DNA from: an uncultured Veillonellaceae bacterium
GTDB taxonomy: Bacteria; Bacillota; Negativicutes; Veillonellales; Veillonellaceae
Reading direction: 5' to 3'
DNA length: 64,000 bases
Assembly: GCA_945867815.1 (NCBI GenBank)
Contig: CAMBIX010000010.1
Location: forward strand, 1 to 64,000
Shown: positions 6,486-14,694 of the stretch, piece by piece
How positions within the stretch are numbered: position 1 is the first letter of the stretch
Layout of the letters: every line of letters starts with the position of its first letter
Program-made: the position numbers and the translations under genes
The notes under the pieces: generated by a model
Databases searched by the model: none
What the model was told of the DNA's origin: nothing
What the model saw: the letters and a program-made list of their open reading frames with translations, nothing else

Positions 6486-7415
6486 ATGGAAGTGTTGAGT
6501 GTATTAGTGCCATTTTTCTTATTGGGTGTAGTGGCCACGATATTATCTAAATTTACAGGCATTACCTTGTCTATGTTTTTAGCACCAGCCATATTATATT
6601 TCGGAGCGACGCCAGAAGAAACAGTTATTTTTATGTTAACATTTACTTTATATACAGCCTTCACCATGCAGACGCAGGATGTGCGCTTAGATGTAAAGCA
6701 TTTCACCTTTTTTAAAGGTTGGTGGGCTATTTTACCTGTTGTAGTTACTTTGGGTATCGCTTTTTGGTTACCTATTTTGGGTATTGGTCTTTTTATATTC
6801 TATTTTGTTATGGAATTGTTGGCGGCTATGTATCAGCGTATTGATAAGGCGCATCGCCCAAGTCCTAAGGCCGTAGGTTGGACATCCTTTTTGGCTAGCG
6901 TTACTTGTCTAGTGGGTTTAAGTCTTGTGCGGTTTATACCAGCTCATTTTTATTTTTTAGGTGTAGGCCTTGCTATTTTAATTTTGACGGCTTTTGCTTA
7001 TTATGCAGGTAAACATCGGTCAGCCTTTCGTGCTAGCTGGGGATACCTTTGGGGGCTAACTGGATTTTTACTTGGCCTGTTTGGCATTGAAGGTAGTGAT
7101 TGGGTTCGGGGATTAATCAGGTCTTATCGGAGCCCTATTGATGCGATGATTCCAGTAGCTGTGATTATGGCTTCTTTCTTAGGGACTATGTATTCTTTTG
7201 CCTTATACGGTAATTTTTCAGTACCTGCTTTTGCGGCAGCTATTGGGGCGGCCATAGGGATTCGTTTTGTTGGATTACCATCGTATGATAAGTCGGGTCC
7301 TTTCTCTATTCTTACCATTGGGTTTGCCATATTAGCTGTCTTCCTTTTGTATCTAGTGTCGCCAGTACCAACAGGATTTGAACATATTAATCAGCTTTTC
7401 AACCAGCAAATTTAG
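6486..7415 (+). CDS. multi-spanning membrane protein, TSUP (TauE/SafE)-like permease
   Basis: A 309-residue protein with about eight to nine hydrophobic helices and small polar loops. The N-terminal half (FLLGVVATILSKFTGITLSM) and the Gly/Pro-rich second half resemble anion exporters of the TauE/SafE group, but I see no decisive motif. The ATG at 6486 is chosen over 6468 because GATAGGAGGAAG lies directly before it. A terminator follows. The substrate is unknown; family assignment is moderate. Confidence 0.55.
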   Translation: MEVLSVLVPFFLLGVVATILSKFTGITLSMFLAPAILYFGATPEETVIFMLTFTLYTAFTMQTQDVRLDVKHFTFFKGWWAILPVVVTLGIAFWLPILGIGLFIFYFVMELLAAMYQRIDKAHRPSPKAVGWTSFLASVTCLVGLSLVRFIPAHFYFLGVGLAILILTAFAYYAGKHRSAFRASWGYLWGLTGFLLGLFGIEGSDWVRGLIRSYRSPIDAMIPVAVIMASFLGTMYSFALYGNFSVPAFAAAIGAAIGIRFVGLPSYDKSGPFSILTIGFAILAVFLLYLVSPVPTGFEHINQLFNQQI

Positions 7416-7472
7416 CTTGTTAATTATTTTGATGAAGGAAATAAGATTTTAAGGACAATTTAAATAAAAAAG

Positions 7473-7517
7473 AAAAAACGTGCTTTGTAAGATACTGTCT
7501 TATGAGGCACGTTTTTT
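7473..7517 (+). terminator. terminator after the permease gene
   Basis: AAAAAACGTGC (7473-7483) pairs with GCACGTTTTTT (7507-7517). An inner helix (TGTAAGA with TCTTATG) extends the stem. The A and T tracts make it potentially bidirectional. Confidence 0.88.
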
Positions 7518-7532
7518 CGTATGAGAAAAGTG

Positions 7533-7573
7533 TGTGATTTATCACATTTATAGATTAGTAGGATTGCTATAAT
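7533..7573 (+). promoter_or_regulatory. pyruvate oxidase promoter region with palindromic operator
   Basis: TGTGAT-TT-ATCACA (7533-7546) is an inverted repeat with 6-bp arms. The -10 box TATAAT lies at 7568-7573. With 17-bp spacing the -35 position would be 7545-7550 (CACATT), which is poor and overlaps the palindrome, so a regulator probably decides expression. The half-site TGTGA resembles Crp/Fnr or Rex sites, but the spacing matches neither consensus exactly. Confidence 0.55.
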
Positions 7574-7650
7574 GAAAGTGTTAGCTTTTGCAAAAGTTTA
7601 CATAGGGGGTACTAGTAGCTAAGAAACTTGATTATATAGGAGTTGATACT

Positions 7651-9387
7651 ATGGCAAAGATTAAAGCGTCCCATGCAATGATGGATGTATTTATTAAATG
7701 GGGTATACAGCATGTATATGGCTTGCCAGGCGATTCGGTAGATACAACCATTGATGCATTGAATGTATATAAGAAGAAGATTAAATTCATTCAGGTTCGC
7801 CATGAAGAAGTGGCTAGTTTAGCGGCGGCAGCAGAAGCGAAGCTGACTGGCAAAATTGGTGTATGTGCGACCATTGGTGGCCCTGGCGCCATTCATTTAT
7901 TAAATGGTCTCTATGATGCTAAGATGGACCATGTGCCTGTATTAGCTATTTTAGGTCAAGTAAATTCTAAGTTATTAAATACAGGGTATTTTCAGGAAGT
8001 GAATACACCAGCTCTTTGTGAAGATGTAGCTGTGTATAATCGCTTGGTTGAATCGCCAGAATCCTTGCCGTTACTTGTGGATGAAGCCATTCGGGCAGCC
8101 TATCGCTATCGTGGAGTAGCTGTATTGACCATTCCGGATGATATGGCGGAAAAAGAAATAACTGATACCTATCATAATATTACGGGGATAGATAATATTG
8201 TATCTAAACCAGCCATTGATGAACAGAAAATGCAAGATGCTATTCAATTGTTGAAAAATAGCCAACGCCCTATTGTCTTATCTGGTATGGGCTGCAAAGG
8301 TTTAACAAGTGAATTGACGCAGTTTATTGAAGCCAATCATTTGCCTATAGTACAAACAATGCCAAGTAAAGGCGTTGTGGCGGATTTACATGCGAATAGC
8401 CTAGGTAATGTTGGTAAACTAGGAACAAAGCCAGCTTACGAAGCTATGAAGGCAGCGGATTTATTAATTATGATTGGAACGGATTATCCGTATCGTCCGT
8501 ATTTGCCAGATGAAAGCAAGGCTAAGTGCATTCAAGTAGATATAGATCCGGTTAACTTTGGCAAGCGCTTCCCTGTAACGGTTGGTATTCATGCTGATGC
8601 AGCTGATTTTCTTACTTATATGAATGCAAAGGGTACGATTTATGAAGATGACCGTTTCTTAAAATCCTGTCAAGAAGCTATGACTAGTTGGCGGAACTGG
8701 ATGAATGATATGAAGGAAGAACGAGGCAGCGTTATTCATCCGCCATTCTTGATGAAACAAATTGAAAGTATTGCTAATGACGATGCTATTTATTCTATTG
8801 ATGTAGGAACGGCTACGTCTTGGGGTGCCCGTTATATTGATGTAAAATCGACCCAGTCTTATATTATTTCTGCTTGGTTGGGGACTATGGGTTGCGCCTT
8901 GCCAGGGGCTATTGGGGGTAAGCTTGCTTATCCGGACCGGCAATTGTTCTCTATTGCTGGTGATGGTGCCTTTGCCATGGTCATGCAGGATTTTGTAACC
9001 GCTGTAAAATATAAATTGCCATTTGTTCAATTCGTTTTGAATAATCAGAAACTGGCTTTTATTCAATATGAACAGCAGTCAGCTGGACAGCGCAATTATG
9101 AAATTGATTTACATGATATTGACTATGCGAAGTTCGCTGATGCTTGTGGTGGTAAGGGCTATACGGTATGTACACCAGAAGCTTTAGAAGCCTTAATGCC
9201 ACAGCTAAGACATGTAACAGGGCCTGTACTTGTTAATGTATATGTAGAAGATGATGCTCCATTGCCAGGCAAGATTGTATGGAGTGAAGCCGAAGGGTAT
9301 GCTAAATTTATTTGGGAAACGGTTAAGGAAGATCATAAGATTCCTAAGTTACCACCAATTAAAGAAACTATGAAGCATTTCTTCTAA
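7651..9387 (+). CDS. pyruvate oxidase (TPP- and FAD-dependent)
   Basis: A 578-residue member of the acetolactate synthase/pyruvate oxidase family. The N-terminal domain has GLPGDSVDTTIDAL and the TPP-activating Glu in RHEEVA (about residue 53). A central nucleotide-binding domain follows. The C-terminal TPP-Mg motif starts at GDGAF (residues 437-441) and ends about 28 residues later in VLNNQ. It most resembles SpxB/PoxB-type enzymes: pyruvate, phosphate and oxygen to acetyl phosphate, CO2 and H2O2, or electrons passed to quinone. Sequence alone does not settle which acceptor is used. It is monocistronic, with its own promoter and terminator. In a lactate-fermenting anaerobe it would draw on abundant pyruvate. 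Confidence 0.85.
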   Translation: MAKIKASHAMMDVFIKWGIQHVYGLPGDSVDTTIDALNVYKKKIKFIQVRHEEVASLAAAAEAKLTGKIGVCATIGGPGAIHLLNGLYDAKMDHVPVLAILGQVNSKLLNTGYFQEVNTPALCEDVAVYNRLVESPESLPLLVDEAIRAAYRYRGVAVLTIPDDMAEKEITDTYHNITGIDNIVSKPAIDEQKMQDAIQLLKNSQRPIVLSGMGCKGLTSELTQFIEANHLPIVQTMPSKGVVADLHANSLGNVGKLGTKPAYEAMKAADLLIMIGTDYPYRPYLPDESKAKCIQVDIDPVNFGKRFPVTVGIHADAADFLTYMNAKGTIYEDDRFLKSCQEAMTSWRNWMNDMKEERGSVIHPPFLMKQIESIANDDAIYSIDVGTATSWGARYIDVKSTQSYIISAWLGTMGCALPGAIGGKLAYPDRQLFSIAGDGAFAMVMQDFVTAVKYKLPFVQFVLNNQKLAFIQYEQQSAGQRNYEIDLHDIDYAKFADACGGKGYTVCTPEALEALMPQLRHVTGPVLVNVYVEDDAPLPGKIVWSEAEGYAKFIWETVKEDHKIPKLPPIKETMKHFF

Positions 9388-9438
9388 TTTGTTAGCATAG
9401 GTTTGGTTGACAATATAATAGAGAGAATTACGACTAGA

Positions 9439-9480
9439 AGATAGGGCTTATAAGTGCTTGCTTAGCCCTATCTTTTTTTT
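9439..9480 (+). terminator. terminator after pyruvate oxidase gene
   Basis: AGATAGGGCT (9439-9448) pairs perfectly with AGCCCTATCT (9464-9473), followed by a run of T ending at 9480. The final two T also form the start of the next promoter's -35 box. Confidence 0.93.
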
Positions 9481-9507
9481 GACAGCGCTAGGTCGACCAT
9501 GTACAAT
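9479..9507 (+). promoter_or_regulatory. strong promoter of the folate operon
   Basis: Consensus TTGACA (9479-9484) and TACAAT (9502-9507) are separated by 17 bp. The -35 box begins inside the terminator T tract of the preceding gene. Confidence 0.85.
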
Positions 9508-9525
9508 AAAAGTAACGTATACATG

Positions 9526-9546
9526 GCCGTCTATACGACGGCTTTT
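9526..9546 (+). promoter_or_regulatory. leader hairpin upstream of folE
   Basis: GCCGTC (9526-9531) and GACGGC (9537-9542) form a 6-bp stem with loop TATAC, followed by TTTT. It lies in the roughly 50-nt leader between promoter and folE. It looks like a weak terminator or transcript-stabilising hairpin. The alternative pairing GTATA (9517-9521) with TATAC (9532-9536) is possible. Confidence 0.4.
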
Positions 9547-9565
9547 ATTATAGCCAGGAGGAATT

Positions 9566-10144
9566 ATGAGTCATAAACAAGCGGTAGTCGCTATGAAACA
9601 ATTCCTAGAGGCATTAGGAATTGATTTGCAGGCACAGAATATGGAGAAAACGCCGGAACGAGTGACTAGCTTGTTTGAAGATTTGTTTAGCGGACAAGGT
9701 GTCAAGGCGTCTCAATTAGTTAGACATGCTTTTTCTTCTGGTTATGAAGGCTTGGTGGCTGTTAAAGATATTCCTTTTTATTCGATTTGTGAACACCATT
9801 TAATGCCCTTCTTTGGTACCGTGGATATTGTTTACTGTCCTAGAAAAGGACAGGTAACAGGATTGAGTCGATTACGGGATTTAGTTATGACTTTATCTAA
9901 ACGGCCTCAGTTGCAGGAGCGAATGACCCAGCAAATTGCAGAGGCTCTTATGGAAGGGACACAGGCGGAAGGCGTTATTGTGCGTGTACAGAGTTACCAA
10001 TTATGCATGATGATGCGGGGCGAAGTAACGCCTACGACGCAGACGGTGACCATTGAAAGTAAGGGATGCCTTAAAAAGACTGGTAGTTTACGGCAAGAGG
10101 CTTTATTAGCGATAGAGAAAGGGGAGGCACGTTCGAATGGATAA
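9566..10144 (+). CDS. folE: GTP cyclohydrolase I (diverged)
   Basis: 192 residues; converts GTP to dihydroneopterin triphosphate, the first step of folate synthesis. The zinc and active-site motif ICEHHLMPFFG is present (Cys75, His77, His78), as is the second zinc Cys147 in QLCMMMRG. The residue two before that Cys is Gln146, where canonical enzymes have the catalytic His (A-x-H-x-C-M). The region after the RG is also unusual. RBS AGGAGGAA is strong. It is first in a folE-folP-folB-folK operon and overlaps folP by 8 nt. The gene order makes the assignment safe, while the missing His leaves catalytic competence open. Confidence 0.88.
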   Translation: MSHKQAVVAMKQFLEALGIDLQAQNMEKTPERVTSLFEDLFSGQGVKASQLVRHAFSSGYEGLVAVKDIPFYSICEHHLMPFFGTVDIVYCPRKGQVTGLSRLRDLVMTLSKRPQLQERMTQQIAEALMEGTQAEGVIVRVQSYQLCMMMRGEVTPTTQTVTIESKGCLKKTGSLRQEALLAIEKGEARSNG

Positions 10145-10970
10145 GCATAGGGAGTATAGATGGGCTGATAATAAGACCTTGGCCTTACAAGATCATACAT
10201 TAATTATGGGCATTCTGAACGGGACACCGGATTCTTTTTCGGATGGTGGCTTATATAATAAGCCAGAAGCGGCGGCAGCACAGACCAAGCAGCTTATTGC
10301 CGATGGGGCTGATGTGATTGATTTTGGTGTAGAATCAACTAGACCGGGGCATACACAGCTATCTGAAGATGAAGAAATTAGCCGTATGAGAGATTTATTG
10401 CCAGCTGTGCTAGAAAACAGTAGGGTACCTGTTTCGATTGATTCTTATCGGGCTCGGCCTATGGAATACGCTTTGAGTCAAGGCGCACATATGGTGAATG
10501 ATATTTGGGGCCTTCGTTATGATCCAGATATGGCAGCAGTAGCAGCTCAATATAATGTGCCTGTCATTATTATGCATAATCAGGAAGATACTAATTATAG
10601 TGATATTATTGAAGATATAAAGGCTTTTTTCTTTTATTCTACAGATTTAGCTTTGAAGGCAGGGATTCCACCACAAAATATTTGGTTAGATCCAGGTATT
10701 GGGTTTGGTAAGACGGGAGAACAGAATATTGAGGTTTTGCAACGCTTAGGAGAGCTAACTGTTTATGAATTTCCTGTTTTATTAGCACCCAGTCGTAAAC
10801 GCTTTATTGGTGAGTTATTAGGTGGTTTGCCACCGCAAGAACGAGACGAAGGTACAGTAGCTACTTGCATTACTGGCATTATTCAAGGCGTGGATATGGT
10901 ACGCGTGCATAATGTTAAAATGCATAAACGGGCTATAACTGTAGCGGATGCCTTGCTTAGAGGACAGTAG
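10137..10970 (+). CDS. folP: dihydropteroate synthase
   Basis: 277 residues; joins 6-hydroxymethyl-dihydropterin pyrophosphate and p-aminobenzoate. The TIM-barrel motifs are in order: LIMGILNGTPDSFSDGG (about residues 22-38), DFGVESTRPG (about 61-70), SIDSYR, ND-I-W-G, a DPGIGFGKT loop (about 183-191), SRKRFIG and RVHNVK. Several positions differ from the usual consensus (GILNG for GILNV, FGVEST for IGGEST, RVHN for RVHD). It starts inside the end of folE (8-nt overlap), which indicates translational coupling. Sulfonamides act on this enzyme family. Confidence 0.93.
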   Translation: MDKHREYRWADNKTLALQDHTLIMGILNGTPDSFSDGGLYNKPEAAAAQTKQLIADGADVIDFGVESTRPGHTQLSEDEEISRMRDLLPAVLENSRVPVSIDSYRARPMEYALSQGAHMVNDIWGLRYDPDMAAVAAQYNVPVIIMHNQEDTNYSDIIEDIKAFFFYSTDLALKAGIPPQNIWLDPGIGFGKTGEQNIEVLQRLGELTVYEFPVLLAPSRKRFIGELLGGLPPQERDEGTVATCITGIIQGVDMVRVHNVKMHKRAITVADALLRGQ

Positions 10971-10973
10971 AAT

Positions 10974-11339
10974 ATGGATTATATTGTATTAAAAAACATG
11001 GCTTTTTATGCCAATCATGGTCATCTACCAGCGGAAACAGCACTAGGGCAACGTTTTTTCTTGGATGTGAAAGTAGCAGCTGATTTGTCTAAAGCAGGAC
11101 AAAGCGATGCCTTGGAAGATTCTATTAACTATGTGGCTATTTATGAGGTAGTGAGTCAGATAGTGCAAGAAGTGCCTTGTCATTTGTTAGAACGGGTGAC
11201 GTCTAAGATTGCTGATGTTTTATGGTTAGATTTGTCTAATCGAGTAGAAGGCGTACAGGTAACTATGCGTAAACCATCTGTTCCTATTGCGGGTATCTTA
11301 GATTATGCAGAAGTAACCATAGGGCGAGGCTGTTTTTAA
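10974..11339 (+). CDS. folB: dihydroneopterin aldolase
   Basis: 121 residues, normal for the family; splits dihydroneopterin into 6-hydroxymethyl-dihydropterin and glycolaldehyde. The N-terminal FYANHGHLPAETALGQRFFL matches the family's FYGYHGV-x-PEE-x-x-LGQ-x-F signature. The C-terminal TMRKPSVPI carries the catalytic Lys. It begins 3 nt after folP and its last base is the first base of folK, so it is tightly coupled in the operon. Confidence 0.93.
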   Translation: MDYIVLKNMAFYANHGHLPAETALGQRFFLDVKVAADLSKAGQSDALEDSINYVAIYEVVSQIVQEVPCHLLERVTSKIADVLWLDLSNRVEGVQVTMRKPSVPIAGILDYAEVTIGRGCF

Positions 11340-11845
11340 TGTATAACTATTATATTTCAGCTGGTTCTAATCAAGGCGACAGTAGGGCCTATATAGAAGA
11401 AGCATTAGCGAGTCTACAAAAAGACCTAGCGATAGAGGTGAAATCTATAGCCTCTATGATAGAGACTAGGCCTTGGGGTTATACTAAACAGGCTAACTTT
11501 TTAAATACCTTATGGATTATTCAATCCAAGCTAGGACCTGAGCTTATGTTAGCTAAATTGCAGGCCTTAGAAAATGAGGCGGGGCGGGCAAGGAATATTC
11601 ATTGGGGACCACGGACCTTAGACTTAGATATTGTTTATGCTTTGAAAGAAGGAAAAGAATTAGTCTATGGTAGTGACGATTTAATAGTACCGCATCCTTA
11701 TTTTTGGGACCGTTTATTTGTATTGGAGCCTTTAGCGGAGTTAGTCCCTTATTTTACCTATAAAGGGCAATTAATTAGTGAACGAATAGAAGCATTACAA
11801 AAGGAGTTAGGCCATGGCAACACCGACGAAAAAGAGAATACCTAA
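11339..11845 (+). CDS. folK: HPPK, 6-hydroxymethyl-dihydropterin pyrophosphokinase
   Basis: 168 residues; transfers pyrophosphate from ATP to 6-hydroxymethyl-dihydropterin, making the substrate of FolP. Motifs: SAGSNQGD at the N-terminus, ETRPWGYTKQANFLN (about residues 41-55), WGPRTLDLDI (about 94-103) with the two metal-binding Asp residues, and VPHPYFWDRLFVLEPL. The start codon overlaps the folB stop. Its 3' end overlaps the next gene by 32 nt, tying folate synthesis to a divisome gene. Confidence 0.93.
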   Translation: MYNYYISAGSNQGDSRAYIEEALASLQKDLAIEVKSIASMIETRPWGYTKQANFLNTLWIIQSKLGPELMLAKLQALENEAGRARNIHWGPRTLDLDIVYALKEGKELVYGSDDLIVPHPYFWDRLFVLEPLAELVPYFTYKGQLISERIEALQKELGHGNTDEKENT

Positions 11846-12119
11846 GTCAAATAAGCCGGCGGCTAAGCGTACACACTTTTGGTATATTAAGTGGATTATT
11901 ATTGTCATTGGGCTTATAGGTGTTTGCTGGCAGGCTTACTCTATACTGGAACTTCATGAAGAGCAGGTACAATTAGAAGAGCAGCTACAAGATTTGCAAC
12001 AAAAGAATCAGGCCTTAGAAGAACAAAAAAATAAATTGCAAAATCCGCAGGAAATCGAAAAGGTGGCTAGAGACGAATTAGGGCTAGTGAAACCGGGAGA
12101 AGTCCCTTATGTAAAATAG
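11814..12119 (+). CDS. septum formation initiator, DivIC/FtsB family
   Basis: 101 residues with one transmembrane helix (WYIKWIIIVIGLIGVCWQAY, about residues 23-42), then a leucine-zipper coiled coil rich in E and Q (about 48-80) and a short C-terminal IEKVARDELGLVKPGE motif typical of DivIC/FtsB. The basic, Pro/Lys-rich N-terminal tail is cytoplasmic. These proteins form a trimeric complex with FtsL and FtsQ/DivIB at the septum. The start lies 32 nt inside folK. The next gene is an S1 protein, the same pairing as divIC-yabR in Bacillus. Confidence 0.85.
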   Translation: MATPTKKRIPKSNKPAAKRTHFWYIKWIIIVIGLIGVCWQAYSILELHEEQVQLEEQLQDLQQKNQALEEQKNKLQNPQEIEKVARDELGLVKPGEVPYVK

Positions 12120-12148
12120 CTAATGTTAGTGCAGGCCTCTCTATTTGC

Positions 12149-12178
12149 TTGACGGTTAGGCCCTTAGCCACGTATAAT
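12149..12178 (+). promoter_or_regulatory. promoter of the S1-domain gene
   Basis: TTGACG (12149-12154) and TATAAT (12173-12178) with an 18-bp spacer. It sits just upstream of a TTG at 12193, so the true start of the next gene is likely the later ATG at 12235. Confidence 0.75.
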
Positions 12179-12234
12179 AATATCTATCTATATTGGCGAC
12201 AACAGTCGATTATTTGGGGAGGATATCAGAATAC

Positions 12235-12693
12235 ATGGCCATTGAAATTGGTAGCATTATTGAAGGTACAGTGACAGGTGTAAAGCCATTTGGTGCTTTT
12301 GTTGATTTAGGTGAAGGAAAGACCGGATTGGTTCATGTGTCTGAAGTAGCCAATGAATATGTAGAAGACATTCATGCCTTTGTAAAAGAGCAAGATAGCG
12401 TAAAGGTTAAGGTTCTTAGCATTGATGGTAATAAGATAGCTTTATCGATAAAGCAGACATTACCAAAGCCACAGGCACCTCGGCATAGAGAGGCGTCAGC
12501 TTCTGGATTTCATCGAGATGATCGGCGATCAGAAAAGGCAGCACCTTATCACAGTACAATCAATCGCCGTTCTAGTGATAAGTCTTTTGAAGATAAGATG
12601 AAAAGCTTCTTGCGGGATAGTGAACAGCGTTTAGCTGATTATCGTCGTAATACGGAAGGTAAACGAGGCGGTAGAGGCGGCCGTCGCGGATAA
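12235..12693 (+). CDS. S1 RNA-binding domain protein (YabR-like)
   Basis: 152 residues. Residues 1-72 are an S1 (OB-fold) domain: GSIIEGTVTGVKPFGAFVDL, KTGLVHVSEVA, VKVKVLSIDGNKIALSIKQ. The rest is a basic, probably disordered tail ending in KRGGRGGRRG, a likely RNA-binding RGG-like segment. The ATG at 12235 follows GGGGAGGA (12217-12224). B. subtilis carries a similar gene after divIC. The role, probably ribosome- or mRNA-associated, is inferred from the domain only. Confidence 0.85.
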   Translation: MAIEIGSIIEGTVTGVKPFGAFVDLGEGKTGLVHVSEVANEYVEDIHAFVKEQDSVKVKVLSIDGNKIALSIKQTLPKPQAPRHREASASGFHRDDRRSEKAAPYHSTINRRSSDKSFEDKMKSFLRDSEQRLADYRRNTEGKRGGRGGRRG

Positions 12694-12749
12694 ATAGAGA
12701 AAGAAATCATATATACGTTCCATACAGATGTATGAATTTGTATATAGTT

Positions 12750-12778
12750 AGGGATGATGTAGGTACATCATCCCTTTT
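12750..12778 (+). terminator. terminator after the S1-domain gene
   Basis: AGGGATGATGT (12750-12760) pairs with ACATCATCCCT (12765-12775) around a 4-nt loop, followed by T. The short U tract ends just before the ppx ribosome-binding site, so some read-through is likely. Confidence 0.75.
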
Positions 12779-12797
12779 ACTATAAGGAGCAAGATAA

Positions 12798-13688
12798 ATG
12801 AGAATTGCCATTGTTGATTTAGGATCAAATTCATTTCGTTTATTGTGCGCTGATTATAGAGAAGGGCAGTGGCACTATCAGACGAAACGTTTATGGACTA
12901 CGCGCTTAGGAGCTCGTGATGCTAACGGCTTATTAACGGCGGATAGTAAGGCTAGAAGTTTAGTTGCTTTAGAAGAAATTAAAAGTTATATAGACGCCTG
13001 GCAGCCTGATGTAGTTAAGACTATTGCTACAAGCGCCATGCGGGAAGCACCTAATGGGGCAGCTTTTGCCAAAGAGATTGAAGCCACGTATCAACTACCA
13101 GTAGCTATTATTTCTGGTGAGGAAGAAGCGAAGTTAGGTTTTTTAGGTGCTATTTCGATTGTGCCTAAGGACCAGCAAGTTGGCAAGCAATTTATTACCT
13201 TAGATGTAGGTGGCGGCAGTAGTGAAGTGGCTGTAGGAAGTAGCCAAGGCAGCCAGTGGATACGCTCATATCCGATAGGGGCTGTTCGTTTGCAGGCGCG
13301 CTCAAAAGAAGGTCCCCAGCGTGTATGGGAAGAAAGTAAGCCTTTTTGGGATCCTATGCCTTTAGATGAAAAGGGAGCTGTTTGTATTGGTATAGGAGGA
13401 ACAATTACGTCATTAGCGGCTATAGCTTTAGCTATGAAAATTTATGATCCAAAGAAAATAAATGGCTATGCTTTAACTAGAGAAAAGGTGGAAACCATTA
13501 TTTTTTCTTTGCGCTATATGGATGAAAAAGAGCGTCAGCAGGTGCCAGGACTTCAACCAGGGCGAAGTGATATTATTGTGCCTGGCGCTGAAATTGTAGC
13601 TTCTTTTATGGATGCCTATGATTTAGGCACCATCTATGTAAGTGATTGCGATACGATGGAAGGGTTGGCGTCAACGTTATGTCCTTAA
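12798..13688 (+). CDS. ppx: Ppx/GppA family phosphatase
   Basis: 296 residues, the short single-module form of the exopolyphosphatase/pppGpp phosphatase family (ASKHA fold). Phosphate 1 motif IVDLGSNSFRLL (about residues 4-15), the SGEEEAKLGFLGA motif (about 108-120), the DVGGGSSEVAVG phosphate 2 loop (about 136-147), and GIGGTITSLAA (about 200-210). It lacks the C-terminal HD-like extension of E. coli Ppx. Whether it acts on polyphosphate or pppGpp is not decidable here. RBS AAGGAG. The end overlaps the start of tilS. Confidence 0.85.
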   Translation: MRIAIVDLGSNSFRLLCADYREGQWHYQTKRLWTTRLGARDANGLLTADSKARSLVALEEIKSYIDAWQPDVVKTIATSAMREAPNGAAFAKEIEATYQLPVAIISGEEEAKLGFLGAISIVPKDQQVGKQFITLDVGGGSSEVAVGSSQGSQWIRSYPIGAVRLQARSKEGPQRVWEESKPFWDPMPLDEKGAVCIGIGGTITSLAAIALAMKIYDPKKINGYALTREKVETIIFSLRYMDEKERQQVPGLQPGRSDIIVPGAEIVASFMDAYDLGTIYVSDCDTMEGLASTLCP

Positions 13689-14677
13689 GTCGTAAATTTA
13701 CAAGAAAGGTACGTCAGTTTTGTAAAGAAGAGGGACTGTCCTTACAGAATAAGCGTATTCTGCTTGCCTGCTCTGGGGGCCCCGATTCAGTTGTTTTATT
13801 ATATTGGCTCTTGGATTATTATGGAGAGAAGGCGCCTTGGCAGCTAGGTCTAGCGATTCTTAATCATACACTGCGTCCAGAAAGTGGAGCTGAGGTTGAT
13901 TTGGTACGTAAATTGGCGGCTAGTCATGGCTTGCCTTTTTATATGCAGGCGGCTGATATAGGACAGGTGAGTAAGGAGACTCGGCAATCACTAGAGACGG
14001 CTGGTCGGCAGATACGGTATGCCTTTCTTGAAAGAATAAAAGAAGGTTTTGCTTATGATTATATAGCAACCGCTCATCATATGGATGATCAAGCAGAAAC
14101 AATTTTAGCACATATGGTGCGGGGGACAGGCCTAAGTGGGCTAGCGGGGATTCGTCCTCTTTATAAAGATCGTATTCGGCCTCTATTGGGCGTACGTAAG
14201 AAGGAAATACTTGAGGAAGCGCAAAGAGCTGGTTTTACGTATGCTATCGATAAGACCAATTATAGTCGAGCCTATGAGCGGAATCGCTATCGCTTGGATG
14301 TAGTGCCCTTGTTAGAGTCTTTTAATGAACAGGCTGTTGGGCATATAGCGCAGCTAGCTTCTAGGGCACAGCGTTTGGAAGCCTATTTGGCCAAAGATGT
14401 AGAGAAAGCCTATCAAGAGGTGACTAAAGGCCAAGACGCTGATACCTATAATCGTAAGCAATGGCGCCAGTTGCCTTTGTTCTTACAGGAGGAATTATGG
14501 CGACATGTTTGGCAAATGCTTGATAAGACCCTGCCACAACTAACGGCATCTCATCAAAAACAGTTATTTCACCTTGTGGCGTCATCAGAACCTAAGCAGA
14601 TTTTATGGGGAAGAGTAGCAATTACGGCAAAATATGATAAAATAAAGATTAGTCGTTTATCATCTAGAGAGAGATAA
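13679..14677 (+). CDS. tilS: tRNA(Ile)-lysidine synthase
   Basis: 332 residues; attaches lysine to C34 of the AUA-reading tRNA-Ile, an essential step. The N-type ATP pyrophosphatase P-loop is SGGPDS at residues 32-37, followed by TAHHMDDQAETILAHMVRGT (about 120-139), the substrate-tRNA segment. The C-terminal TilS substrate-binding domain looks short compared with E. coli. The ATG at 13679 gives a 10-nt overlap with ppx. An upstream reading frame reaches 13646 without a better start. The order tilS-hpt-ftsH is conserved in Firmicutes. Confidence 0.9.
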   Translation: MSLSRKFTRKVRQFCKEEGLSLQNKRILLACSGGPDSVVLLYWLLDYYGEKAPWQLGLAILNHTLRPESGAEVDLVRKLAASHGLPFYMQAADIGQVSKETRQSLETAGRQIRYAFLERIKEGFAYDYIATAHHMDDQAETILAHMVRGTGLSGLAGIRPLYKDRIRPLLGVRKKEILEEAQRAGFTYAIDKTNYSRAYERNRYRLDVVPLLESFNEQAVGHIAQLASRAQRLEAYLAKDVEKAYQEVTKGQDADTYNRKQWRQLPLFLQEELWRHVWQMLDKTLPQLTASHQKQLFHLVASSEPKQILWGRVAITAKYDKIKISRLSSRER

Positions 14678-14694
14678 CATGGTTAGGAGGCATC

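Noticed and set aside
8659-9066. Long antisense reading frame (135 codons) across the pyruvate oxidase gene
   Set aside because: It mirrors the codon structure of a strongly supported gene and has no ribosome-binding site or recognisable domain.
9508-9565. Folate-sensing riboswitch before folE
   Set aside because: The leader is about 50 nt with only a 6-bp hairpin, too small for a known folate riboswitch. Kept only as a leader hairpin.
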